Shown here: positions 22,571 through 33,339 of the stretch, in pieces
Layout: the number at the start of each line of letters is the position of its first letter
Position numbering within the stretch: position 1 is the first letter of the stretch
From: Schistocephalus solidus
Lineage: Eukaryota > Platyhelminthes > Cestoda > Diphyllobothriidea > Diphyllobothriidae
Reading direction: 5' to 3'
DNA: 64,000 bases
NCBI GenBank assembly: GCA_017591395.1
Contig: WEDG01001055.1
Location: 17,703-81,702, forward strand
Translations under genes and position numbers: made by a program
The notes under the pieces: model-generated
Seen by the model: only the letters and a program-made list of their open reading frames with translations
What the model was told of the DNA's origin: nothing
The model's database searches: none

Positions 22571-23099
22571 GTGAGTGTTCTAACTACTCGTACTCGTACT
22601 TGTGTTCTTGGTTGGCAAGTTAATAAAATATGCCAGCTTACCTTCTTCGCTCGAACAATAGGTCTTACCTGTTGATGCGGACCTTCGTCCTTAATCGTGT
22701 GACCCGATCCTCTAAATTACAGTAGTATTGAGAACTCATGAAATCTCCTGAATTTCACAATAAAATCTCTGTTACTCAAAATCAACCGCCTTTGCTGCGT
22801 CCCTAAAACTCTTACAGCAGGAAAGAAACGATTGTACTTAAAAGAAGGCATAGTTTAGTTTATACATTACTAATTATTAACATAAAAATAATTAATTAAA
22901 AAAACTATGATGTAAGATTAGGACTAGATTAAACATCTCTAAAACGAGGTTAGCTATAAAGTTACGTAAGGACGGGGGACGCATGAAAAGGGAAAAACGA
23001 TGAGTGACAGTAACACATCTAAAACATCAGTAACTTGCTAGTTGTTCATTTGCATTTAACACGGCACAAAAGTCCGCCAGACCTGGGGATAGCTTGTTT
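22571..23099. other. Intronic or intergenic DNA, nothing recognised
   Basis: An AT-rich stretch downstream of the donor at 22571, identical or nearly so to its mirror at about 51885-52283. No repeat family or coding domain was recognised. Confidence 0.4.
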
Positions 23100-23570
23100 G
23101 CCTATAGTGGTTTGTTCAATGTGATTAGCTAGCACGAAGATCTAATTTTTCTTCCTTGGAAAGATTCTTATTTGCCCTGTTCCACTTTCTTTCGATAATT
23201 GCAAAAAAAGTTTCGATGGGATTGAAATCGGGACTGTTGGCAGGGCTAAACCAAATTGGAGGCCGCATACGCAGACGCTCGTGGTTGTCTAAAAAAGTTA
23301 CAAGTGTCATCAAATTCACACCTCTTTACAGCGATTTAAAGGAGCAGCATTGCGCCGAATTATGATTTACATGCAGCGTCTGTGGATTTTATTGTAGCTG
23401 AAGACATTCTTTAGGATATAAATGAGCATCTTGTCTGCAGTCGACCGCCAGACTGACTGCTCTCCGATTTTCCTTGTCACCCAAACCATCAACCGTAGCC
23501 ATTTCTCGAAGGTTGCTGTCGACGCAGTTTGATCTTTCGAAAGTTCTTTCCACATGTGACCATCTGGGTC
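23100..23570 (-). mobile_element. Tc1/mariner-like transposase remnant (left arm)
   Basis: On the minus strand, WFSPANSPDFNPIETFFAII carries the SPDxNPIE signature around the second and third acidic residues of Tc1/mariner/pogo DDE transposases. Upstream, the frame at 23367-23555 (MWKELSKDQTASTATFEKWL and onward) would be part of the preceding region but is separated by a stop or frameshift. No terminal inverted repeats were found. Mirror copy: 51430-51880, nearly identical, with one extra T that breaks the frame. Confidence 0.65.
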
Positions 23571-24666
23571 GACTTTGCAGGCTTATCTAAACACAAGGCA
23601 TAATCAAAGAAGTAACTGCTCTTCCAGGTTGAGGGCCTGTGATCAATTTAGTTATTAGCAAATTAAAAAGTATTCCCTAATAAGTTTCCTACTTAAAAAC
23701 GGCTTGATCGTGGTCTTTGGCTGGTGAATTTCAAGTTCCTGCCTTCTTTCCCTAATTACGTTCATCGAGAACATCGGCTGATGTTCCCGGTGGATGGTCT
23801 CAGTGGGCGTATAATGATACTTTTTTGTTTATGATTGAGCGAATCGTTGTCTTTCTTACTCCTGTACTGTTTTTTCTGCCCTGCATATTTATAGGAACTC
23901 TTCTATCATTAATAATCCGCTACAGAGTGGCTTAACTTATATTGAAAATACTTGCTACCGACTCATGCGGTAATGCTTCCGCTGCTAATTTCTCCAGCCT
24001 TTAGTACTCCACTTCTGATAGAAAAGTGATGGCGTGTCGCAGATTATCACTACGTTTGTTTACGATCCCAAATATCGGTGTGGTAAAACAAACGCAGTCG
24101 CAGACGTTTATTACTGGGTTTTTTTGGCACAAAACCTCACAAATTTGCAAAGCAGAATTTTTAAAACTGAATCCACCTTTGTTTTCCCGAAAACAGTGCG
24201 ATTTCTCATACCCACAGTTACCTGCTTTTCCTGAATGATAAAGCAAATTTCCGTTCTCTGAGGTGATACATTTAAACATTTTCTGGCTTATTTCTATGTT
24301 CGTTTATCGTACAACCTGCACAAATAAGATATTTTTATCCGTAGATTTCACTAGCCTAATTAGTTACTCTGTTACCGAGAAGTGATGGATTTTGCCTAAT
24401 TCTGGTCTGTTTTCCTTTTATGAAATCTGCTTTAGTAATCAGCTTTCTGTGCCCCAAACTAAAATAGCAATGTTGTCAACAATCTTTCAAAATACCCTAA
24501 TTGATTACTAGTGCCTGACGGCCATCTAAAGGATTCTAGATTGATTGCTTAGGAAATCCTGTTTGGGCAGTCAGCTTATTGTATCAGAACTAGTGGACTC
24601 CATATGTTGCAGTAGGCTGGGTGGGTACCTTGACCCAAGAGTGATTAAACTCACGGCTGCCGGTGG
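23571..24666. other. No gene recognised
   Basis: Open frames at 24001-24279 (minus) and 24026-24238 (plus) are conserved in the mirror (50752-50998) because the arms are nearly identical, but neither shows a known domain or clear splice sites. Confidence 0.4.
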
Positions 24667-24748
24667 GGTCTCGTAGCTCAGTTGGTTAGAGTGTTGGCTA
24701 CACTAAAGCCTTGCCCTTGCTGGCGTGGGTTCGAATACCACCGAGGCC
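24667..24748 (+). tRNA. Class II tRNA-like sequence, perhaps a tRNA pseudogene
   Basis: 82 bases with near-canonical tRNA geometry. The acceptor GGTCTCG (24667-24673) pairs fully with CGAGGCC (24742-24748, one G-U). The D stem is GCTC/GAGT around AGTTGGTTA. The T arm is GTGGG-TTCGAAT-ACCAC with one mismatch at the closing pair. A four-pair anticodon stem (GGCT/AGCC) and a long variable region make it class II, as in Ser or Leu tRNAs. The anticodon loop (ACACTAA) lacks the usual U33, so the identity is unclear and the gene may be dead or the head of a SINE. It is preceded by a GGG run. An exact copy is at 50250-50331. Confidence 0.5.
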
Positions 24749-24749
24749 G

Positions 24750-25637
24750 CCGAATTTTTTCACAAAGGGATCAAATGAATTATTCAAATCTGCCAAAATC
24801 CCCAGTTAAAAAATAACAACCTCAAATGTGTGTGTGCCCTACTACGCCCTGAGGTAGGCATCCTACTGTGCTTGAGCCTGCTGTGTAAATGTTCGATATC
24901 CCCCTGTCTGACTGACAAGTCCAAACTTTTGAGCTCATTCTTTTGCTGACATTGAAAGGCTAGGCTCCCAGACTTAGCCACTTGATGACCCTAATGTACC
25001 TGCGTCCCATAACTATGTAAGTTTTTTTGGTTGTGTGCTTTGTGTGGTCAGGTTTTTTTGCATGGAATATTAGAAGAGTGTTGACTGCAGTCATCCACGC
25101 GATTAAGGTTATCATCGTAACCTTTATGCCAGTTTATTTGAAGGAAGAATCTCGGTGAAGACCGGCAGGGTTAAAGCAATACCCCTTCTGAGTCTTGCGC
25201 TGTGCCTGCGCCCTCTTCGCCTGCAAGTCTACCAGGTTCGAAAAAAAACTGCGAACGTAGTCTTCGGTAGTCCGGCGGCTTCGCAAACGCTGGAACCTTC
25301 CTTACTAGAAAGCATTAGGACGCAGGAAGATAAAAGGGAAGTGTGAGCCGCCACCAATCTTCTGAGGTTCGCCACCTGAGTCTGTGGGCACTGACTTTGG
25401 TTTTTCTCGGTTACACGAATTTAGGTTACATTCGTTTCCTTCTAAGCATGTGGTCTGGCTGTTGGCTCAATTTTCAACCCCCTCCCCTTAACTGATGCGG
25501 GTACCGTCAGTAACCGATCTCATAAAATGTTAATCGAAATTCTGAAATTCATTTTCCGTTAGGAACGTTTACTTTAGTAGGGTTTTAATATTCCTTATCG
25601 TGTAGCAGGATGCTGGCTTTTGATTTCTAATGCCCTA

Positions 25638-25640
<3 letters not shown>
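24750..25640. other. No gene recognised
   Basis: Contains a 63-codon open frame at 25155-25346 that is preserved without change at 49655-49846. It shows no domain or splice context, so the conservation only reflects the near identity of the arms here. Confidence 0.4.
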
Positions 25641-25641
<1 letters not shown>

Positions 25642-25704
<63 letters not shown>

Positions 25705-27911
25705 AGTGTGTGGCTCACCGATCTGCTTAAGGAACATTTATGTTCCGTTGTGCCCTGGAACTCAGACTAGAGTACTCACAGGCAGTCGCATAGCGACGTG
25801 AAGCAACGAGCCCGTGGCTCAATGGTAGAGCGTTCGACTCAAATACCAAAGGTCGCGGGTTCCAATCCCAGGTGTTCCACACTTGGGATTGGGTATGACT
25901 GGCTGATGACGGCTAATAAGCCAGAAATAGCCATTCCGGTCTCCCTTGTCTTTGTCGGTTCCAAATTATCAACATATGCTTCACGTCGCTATGCGACTGC
26001 CTGTGAGTACTCTAGTCTGAGTTCCAGGGCACAACGGAACATAAATGTTCCTTAAGCAGATCGGTGAGCCACACACTATCATCATATTCCCGATCGCAAC
26101 CGACAAAGCAACGAGCCCGTGGCTCAATGGTAGAGTGTTCGACTCAAATACCAAAGGTCGCGGGTTCGAATCCCAGGTGTTCCACACTTGGGATTGGGTA
26201 TGACTGGCTGATGACGGCTAATAAGCCAGAAATGGCCATTCCGGTCTCCCTTGTCTTTGTCGGTTCCAAATTATCAACATATGCTTCACGTCGCTATGCG
26301 ACTGCCTGTGAGTACTCTAGTCTGAGTTCCAGGGCACAACGGAACATAAATGTTCCTTAAGCAGATCGGTGAGCCACACACTATCATCATATTCCCGATC
26401 GCAACCGACAAAGCAACGAGCCCGTGGCTCAATGGTAGAAAGCGTTCGACTCAAATACCAAAGGTCGCGGGTTCGAATCCCAGGTGTTCCACACTTGGGA
26501 TTGGGTATGACTGGCTGATGACGGCTAATAAGCCAGAAATGGCCATTCCGGTCTCCCTTGTCTTTGTCGGTTCCAAATTATCAACATATGCTTCACGTCG
26601 CTATGCGACTGCCTGTGAGTACTCTAGTCTGAGTTCCAGGGCACAACGGAACATAAATGTTCCTTAAGCAGATCGGTGAGCCACACACTATCATCATATT
26701 CCCGATCGCAACCGACAAAGCAACGAGCCCGTGGCTCAATGGTAGAGCGTTCGACTCAAATACCAAAGGTCGCGGGTTCGAATCCCAGGTGTTCCACACT
26801 TGGGATTGGGTATGACTGGCTGATGACGGCTAATAAGCCAGAAATGGCCATTCCGGTCTCCCTTGTCTTTGTCGGTTCCAAATTATCAACATATGCTTCA
26901 CGTCGCTATGCGACTGCCTGTGAGTACTCTAGTCTGAGTTCAGGGCACAACGGAACATAAATGTTCCTTAAGCAGATCGGTGAGCCACACACTATCATCA
27001 TATTCCCCGATCGCAACCGACAAAGTAACGAGCCCGTGGCTCAATGGTAGGGCGTTCGACTCAAATACCAAAGGTCGCGGGTTCGAATCCCAGGTGTTCC
27101 ACACTTGGGATTGGGTATGACTGGCTGATGACGGCTAATAAGCCAGAAATGGCCATTCCGGTCTCCCTTGTCTTTGTCGGTTCCACCTTATCAACATATG
27201 CTACACGTCGCTATGCGACTGCCTGTGAGGGCTCTAGTCTGAGCTCCAGGGCACAACGGAACATACATGTTCCTTAAGCAGATCGGTGAGCCACACACTA
27301 TCATCATATTCCCGATCGCAACCGACAAAACCAACGAGCCCGTGGCTCAATGGTAGAGCGTTCGACTCAAATACCAAAGGTCGCGGGTTCGAATCCCAGG
27401 TGTTCCACACTTGGGATTGGGTATGACTGGCTGATGACGGCTAATAAGCCAGAAATGGCCATTCCGGTCTCCCTTGTCTTTGTCGGTTCCAAATTATCAA
27501 CATATGCTTCACGTCGCTATGCGACTGCCTGTGAGTACTCTAGTCTGAGTTCCACGGCACAACGGAACATAAATGTTCCTTAAGCAGATCGGTGAGCCAC
27601 ACACTATCATCATATTCCCGATCGCAACCGACAAAGTAACGAGCCCGTGGCTCAATGGTAGAAACGTTCGACTCAAATACCAAAGGTCGCGGGTTCGAAT
27701 CCCAGGTGTTCCACACTTGGGATTGGGTATGACTGGCTGATGACGGCTAATAAGCCAGAAATGGCCATTCCGGTCTCCCTTGTCTTTGTCGGTTCCACCT
27801 TATCAACATATGCTACACGTCGCTATGCGACCGCCTGCGAAAGCTCTAGTCTGAGCTCCAGGGCACAACGGAACATACATGTTCCTTAAGCAGATCGGTG
27901 AGCCCCAGACT

Positions 27912-27942
<31 letters not shown>
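25642..27942 (+). repeat. Tandem array of seven 306-base tRNA-like units
   Basis: A (TA)n tract (25642-25701) leads into a partial minus-strand unit (25702-25797). Seven plus-strand units of 305-307 bases follow, with their tRNA-like heads at about 25808, 26113, 26419, 26724, 27031, 27336 and 27643, and then a second (TA)n tract (27915-27942). Each head has an A box (GTGGCTCAATGG) with a D stem GCTC/GAGC and a B box (GGTTCGAATCC), the internal RNA polymerase III promoter. Acceptor pairing is absent, so it is a tRNA-derived SINE-like unit and not a tRNA gene. Units differ by a few bases. Two heads carry small insertions (AGAAAGCG near 26436 and AGAAACG near 27660). Confidence 0.85.
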
Positions 27943-29415
27943 TCGCATATATTCCTAATATTTCGCATATATTCCTTATATTCCTTATCGTGTAGCAGGA
28001 TGCCGGCTTTTGATTTCTAATGCCCTAAAATTTCGCATATATTTTATAGAAAATCTGCACTCAATTATCCTGTACGTACTCATTTAATAGCTACTCGTAT
28101 CATCTTCAAATTATTTTCTCGAAAAAATGCCATCTTTTGGTTTAAAAAATGTTCTACTTATGAGATGTTCTAAGACCATACTATGTCCATTCAAATCGCA
28201 CCGCACCTGTCCCTCATAAAGTCTACAACAAAAACTGTCGGGTGGCTATGCGTTGTCTCCTTAATGGCATAGTGGAATGCACGGAAAGCATACGGCTCGC
28301 CGACTGACAGCCGGCAGCTCGGGCTCAAAAGGAGCTGAGTAGTGGAAAACTTTTTTTGAAGCCTAAAGGCACCCTTCTTTTGCGTATGAAATATTAAGAA
28401 GACTTAAGTTGCTACCAAATTAGCACAAGAAAGAGTATTTTTGCTTACGTTTTCTATAAAAAAATATATACATTGAATTTAAAGGTGCCTCGAAAATTAG
28501 TAGAACAAATACTCAGTCAGAGCGTAGTTTTTGCGAGCGGTAGAAAAGACGCGCATCCCAAAGCCCTGCCATGCCTGACCTACCTTGGGGCATGCGTCAA
28601 GCAAATATATATTAACATTTGGCGACAACATTGAGGGCAATTTTGGGATTTTCAATGTGATAAACCATCTACCGACCCCATGCAACCCTCTGAAATCGGC
28701 GGGAAGTGTTCGGAATGCCCCCATACCCACGATGAGTCAATCTAACAGAAGAGCATGCCTGCGCGTCTCCCACGCTGTATGCCATGAGCGTGCGCTCGAC
28801 AGCGTCCCGCCTTGGCTGTGGCCACAATGCCACCATCAGATTTTATTGGTCCATGTCCGCGAGAAGTTGCTCGGCTCTTCTAGATCCTTCTCTTCAAGCG
28901 GATTGGACAGCATATAGCCAATCTGAACGGGATGCTATAAATGTACGCAGCTTTTCAGTGCGAATAACATTTCCTCGTAGCTGATCGTGATCTCGTTCGC
29001 CTCGTGGGAATCCTGAGTACCAGGCCGGGTTATGCGTGAATAATCGAGTGCCATTGGCCTAACTGGCGAAGAGGAAAGTGATATTGACAGTGAAGACTCC
29101 TAAAGTCTAATGCATATATTTACAATAAATTAATTTTCATAGGTTGGGTTGCTTCCATATCCAGGCGTCAGTCAGCAATTGTGCATATAGAAAACTCTGG
29201 TTTTGGAAGTTTCAGCGTATTTGCAGACCGCATATAGAATGAAAACAAATCACGACATTATTACCGTCAATGCTGTAGCTGTTAGTAAAATTCTACTTCC
29301 TACTGAAAGACGCATTTCAGAATTATGGTTAAGATTTTATAACTACAAAGGGCTTGTTTACTCGAACTTAGGGTACTTTCGTTCCCTGCTAAACAAGCGG
29401 CCTATTTGCTGGCTC
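27943..29415. other. Conserved arm DNA with a promoter-like patch
   Basis: No protein family recognised. At 28845-28945 there is an inverted CCAAT (ATTGGT), a CCAAT and a TATAAATG. About 150 bases later a short acidic frame ends in GEEESDIDSEDS (about 29060-29103). These features are preserved in the mirror (about 45000-45300), but the arms are near identical so this adds little. It could be a decayed gene or transposon 5' end. Confidence 0.3.
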
Positions 29416-29419
29416 AGTT

Positions 29420-29808
29420 TTGGCGGGCTTTTTAAATTGAGCCGCCATCTTTTATGCTCTCCATTCGCATGTAAATCCTCTTATATGTATGTCGGTTAGC
29501 CTATTTTACCCATGATATAATGAATTTTTAACCCATTTGTTAATTCAACAAAATGAGGTCATCAGTGCACGACGCTGGCACCGTTTTGAAAGAAGTCCAA
29601 TTTTTTCAATATTTTGAGACGCATTTAAGGACGATTATTCATGATGTCAATGTATGCATTCTTCGGCCATTCATTTGTGATCTTCCGGTGTTGTGTGGTT
29701 TATGTTTCAAATCTTGTTAATGGTAAATGGAGGACATTTTTTGCTGAAAGTTTTGGAATTTTACTTTCAAAATAAAGTATGGATCTCTCTCTCTCTCTCT
29801 TTCTCTGT
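29420..29808 (+). mobile_element. CT-tailed short repeat S1, full copy
   Basis: Same order as 21950-22332: TTGAGCCGCCATCTTT, CTTATATGTATGTCGG, AAAATGAGGTCATCAG, TTTGAAAGAAGTCCAA, CTTCCGGTGTT, CTTTCAAAATAAAG and a CT run (29784-29802). Mirror copy: 44293-44690. Directly after the CT run the left arm has a LINE that the right arm lacks. Confidence 0.7.
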
Positions 29809-31832
29809 TTTCTGTAAGCTGTTGAAGAGAGCTCGCGAGAGAGTTGGCAAAATACCCCTCTCTACGCTTTTTCCAAGCATCCTTCCAGACCGGAAGTCTA
29901 CCAGCCGACTGGAAATCCGCATGGATTACGCCGCTTTATAAGGGTGGAAGCCGAGCCTCTGCTAACAATTATCGACCGGTCAGCCTAACTTCCAGTTTGC
30001 TGCAAAATCATGGAAAAAAATAATTAAGCAACAACTAATACAGTTATTCGAACATAACAATCTGCTATCCGATGCCCTAGCACGGTTTCCGTAGAGGTAG
30101 ATCCTGCGTCACAAATTTGCTCTACTGTTTAGAACGTTGGACTGAAGCGGTCGATAGTGGTAATACGGTGCACGCAGTCTATATAGACTTCAAAAAGGCT
30201 TTTGATAGCGTGCCGCACCACCGTTTTCTTTAAAAACTCAACCGCATAGGCGTAGAGGTAGACTTCTGACATGGATAGAAAACTTCTTAACTGGCCGCTC
30301 ACAAACTGTGCATATCAGCGACAAACAGTCGACTAAAGTTGAGGTCGAGAGTGGTGTTCCCCAAGGCTCTGTTCTCGGCCCTATACTGTTCATTGTCTAC
30401 ATCAACGATTGTGCCAACGAACTGGACTGCGATATTGCCATGTTTGCCGATGATCTCAAACTTTGGCGCGTCATTCAAACTGCGGCTGATGAAGAGAACT
30501 TGCAGGCAAACTTAAAATCGACTCCAGAAATGGTCAAATGACTGGCTCTTGCCGTTTAATGAGCAAGTGCAACATCATACGAGATCGGGAAAAGCAATCC
30601 TTCGAACCGTACGATTTACAGTCTGAATGGCATTCCATTGAAAGAAGTGGATGTCCAAAAAGGACCTTGAGTCTGGATCACGCCTTCGCTTTTTTAAACC
30701 CTCCCTACATTGCGCAAAGGTAGCGAAGTCAGCCATGTCGATTCTGTACCTCGTTAAAACGAGCTTTTGCAGCCTTCACTACCGACTGTTTCGCTAAAGT
30801 CTTCGGAACATTCGTGCGGCTACAGCTGGAGTCCGCTATCCAAGCTTGGAGACCCTGGGCGGCGAAGGACATCAACATCCTCGAAAAGGTCCAAAGGCGA
30901 GCAACCAAACTTGTCCTTGGACATGGCTCACTGCCTTATGAAACACGGCTGTCGAGTCTCAATCTCTTTCCCTTGCACTATAGACAGCTTCGGGGTGACC
31001 TGATACTAACATTCCGCATACTACGTATCCAGGACTGTTGTCTGGTGCCAGGGGATTTCTTCGAGTTAGCAAAACAACGAACTTGAGAGGTCATCTCTCA
31101 AATTACGTGTGACTGGAGCAAGGCTTGACACTCGGAAGTACTTCTTCTCCAAAAAGAGTAGTAGAAGCTTGGAATAGTCTTCCTCTGGATGTTGTAATGT
31201 CGGACTCCCTGGAGGTTTTTAAGCCGAAAAGTTAGATCGATATAATGGTGCGAGCTACAACACTAACTGAAAGCTGCAAGTGTGACGTCATAAAAGTAAG
31301 GCATTAATGATACTACTAGTTATATTTGAGTAACATTTCCTTGTTTGTTATTTTTCGTTTGAGGGCTTTGCATTCTCCAATTACTCCCATGCTGGGGTCC
31401 TCGAGGTCTCGATGCTTAACTTATTTACACACCTTGGTGACACCGTGAGTATTCGCATCAGCTGGACCTGGCGTCCGTCGTCCATGAGGTGTATGAACGT
31501 TATCCCTGGTTCGAACCGCAATGGACCGAGGATGATCTGGACATCTATTTCAACCTTTGAAATCCCTCAACGGACGCTGCAATCAGCAATGGAGCATCAT
31601 GTGACCTCCGAAATGCCCCCGTTGGACCCCTCCCAAGGGCGACAGTTTTTTCTCCTAAATATCACCGGGAGTTTTTTTCACTGTCTGCTCTTTTTTCAAC
31701 TTTTGTTCCACTATGTTGGCCTCGCCAACATATCGAGATACTATTTTTTTGATACCACAACTCGTATGTACAAATAGGGAATTCAAAGGTGACTCACCTA
31801 CATCTCCCTCAAATATACTGATACTGATACTC
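29809..31832 (+). mobile_element. CR1-like LINE present only in the left arm
   Basis: A 5'-truncated plus-strand LINE. RT motifs appear across several frameshifts: SANNYRPVSLTS, YIDFKKAFDSVPHH, VESGVPQGSVLGPILFIVYI and MFADDLKLW at 30308-30541, then FVRLQLESAIQAWRPW and LEKVQRRATKLV at 30814-31086. The 3' tail ends with an ACTGATACTGATAC-type repeat near 31816-31830. In the right arm the flanks meet directly (near 44290: CT run then CTACTTAACTGATGCAGG), so this is an insertion in the left arm or a clean loss from the right. It sits in the third intron-sized gap of the membrane-protein gene, between exons 2 and 3. Confidence 0.85.
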
Positions 31833-31973
31833 TACTTAAATGATGCAGGCAAATAGAACCTTAATTGCTGAGAGGCGCCCAAGGAATCTGCTGTGGTGAT
31901 TTTGTATAGGTTTTACTAAGTCTCAATGTGTCTTTGGGGTTTACTGTGCGTTGTCATGTTTGCTCCTCTCAAG

Positions 31974-32240
31974 CCAAAACGGAAGGGAGTGGCAATTATG
32001 ACAATGGATCGGTCCTTTCCCTGGGAAGTCATTTCTCCTCCTCAGACACCATCTACTGAGACTGATCAATCGGACACAGTCTACTGGTCGAAAACGCCGC
32101 CATTTGCCTACTCATCCGCCAGCCTAAGTGAGGAGAAGGTGCACGTACCATCGGCGAAAGAGCTAACACGTCCCCTGCTCATCTGCGTATTTGCTCCTTC
32201 CAATGGCGTTGAAGCTCGACCTGTGAACTATACATTAACT
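31974..32240 (+). CDS. Unrecognised membrane protein, exon 3 (left arm)
   Basis: Exactly 89 codons, entering and leaving in phase 0. The acceptor is pyrimidine-rich (TTTGCTCCTCTCAAG) and the donor is consensus (TAACT|GTGAGT). It encodes KRKGVAIMTMDRSFPWEVIS, DTVYWSKTPPFAYSSASLSE and RPLLICVFAPSNGVEARPV, followed by NYTLT with an N-glycosylation-type NYT. The strand-rich pattern suits the lumenal or extracellular domain that exon 2 begins. The phase fits exon 2. The mirror exon (43882-44150) has several indels and its donor has changed from GTGAGT to GCGTCT. Confidence 0.55.
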
Positions 32241-32815
32241 GTGAGTACTTATTAACATTAAGTAGCGTCTTTTTAGTGCTTTGGGATATCAGAGAAAAGA
32301 GTTAGATGAGATGCGTTCGTTGTCGAAAGAAGGCTTCGGATGTGACTGGAAGAAATCAGTCACTGTCAAATTCGTGTTATACAATCAGCAGTGTCTTTTG
32401 CAAGAAACTTTTACTTTTCTCTTGGAAAAATTGAAAGTCTAGGAGAATTCCAGTTTTTAACTGTTCGGTCCCTCCAATTGTCACTGTCTTCACAAGTACT
32501 TTTGACTTAAATTATGCTTTCTTGTTTGCACAACGATAGCCAACGCAAGCCTCGCAACGGACTTTATGCCTGGCTCCTGGATCCTGTTTTTCTTAGCTTG
32601 CAGAACCCTGTTGCTTAAAATGCGCTTCACATTTGGGTTCTTTTCTGCCGTCACTGAAGTTCATATGCAGTACCATATTTGGCTTTTATAAAACCTACTT
32701 TTATGCATTCCTTCTTACCCTACTGGTTTCAAGCTCCATTTTCGTAGTATATCATTGTACGGTAACATATTTAGTCTACTTTTCAATACATAGTAGCTGT
32801 TCTGGTACTGCTTAG

Positions 32816-33134
32816 ATGCGCATTGAAGTTGCACGTCTCCAGTTACTTCACGGTCAGGCAGGCTGCCGAGAAGGACACCCTTCCCTACGATGAGCTCGTG
32901 AAAATATTTTTCAACTATTTCACCAGAGGGACACAAACAGCGCGAACACCGGATCCGCCTCTCTCCGCTAGTGGGCGACACTTTAGGCGCGGACGTCAGC
33001 CCGAAGAAGCCGGAAGCACAGAGCAAGACGAAGAACAGGAGACCTACTCCCTGAATCCCTTCCACCAAATAGCTCGAGCTATTCGGCCAATCTTGCTGGG
33101 TCTGCTCGAAGTGGTCGTCAGCATCTTGTTTTGA
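32816..33134 (+). CDS. Unrecognised membrane protein, exon 4 (left arm, with indels)
   Basis: Last exon, after the acceptor GTACTGCTTAG and ending in TGA at 33132-33134. It encodes KLHVSSYFTVRQAAEKDTLP, an acidic and serine-rich linker (GSTEQDEEQETYSLNPFHQI) and a final hydrophobic segment (IRPILLGLLEVVVSILF) likely to be a second membrane anchor. Compared with the right arm (42989-43306), the left copy lacks two bases near 32825, which breaks the join to exon 3. It also has one extra base at each of three places between about 32906 and 32966. The right version keeps one frame from the acceptor to the stop, so the left differences are probably errors or decay. Total protein length would be about 350 residues. 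Confidence 0.5.
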
Positions 33135-33339
33135 GATCGTCTTTATAGGCATGCTACTATTCCCCCCCCGCCGCCGCCACCGCGTACTTCCGCTGATGAA
33201 CAGCTCGAACACTTTGGATTTTTTTGTAGTCAACATAATTCGTGATTTTTATCAATTGATTTTTTCGAATATAGTTATGCGCATAATCTTTCCGAAGTCT
33301 CAAATCTCCCTTGTTAACGGGGCAAGGTGGAAACCTTAT

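Noticed and set aside
25155..25346. 63-codon frame identical in both arms
   Set aside because: Surrounding non-coding DNA is equally conserved. There is no domain, splice site or promoter.
25808..25880. True tRNA genes in each 306-base unit
   Set aside because: A and B boxes and the D stem are good, but the acceptor strands do not pair and the anticodon stem does not form, so they are tRNA-derived repeat heads.
25798..27583. Series of 77-105-codon plus-strand frames, each with the same repeated protein text
   Set aside because: They are translations of the 306-base tRNA-like unit. Frames differ in start and end between units and overlap the Pol III promoter boxes, so they are not genes.
25642..27942. 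Regular repeats that might be a CRISPR array
   Set aside because: The repeat unit is about 306 bases with no unique spacers, there are no cas-like genes, and the DNA is clearly eukaryotic.
29060..29103. Acidic frame ending GEEESDIDSEDS as a transposase start
   Set aside because: It is only about 19 codons between stops, and no transposase motif follows. It is too little to support a call.
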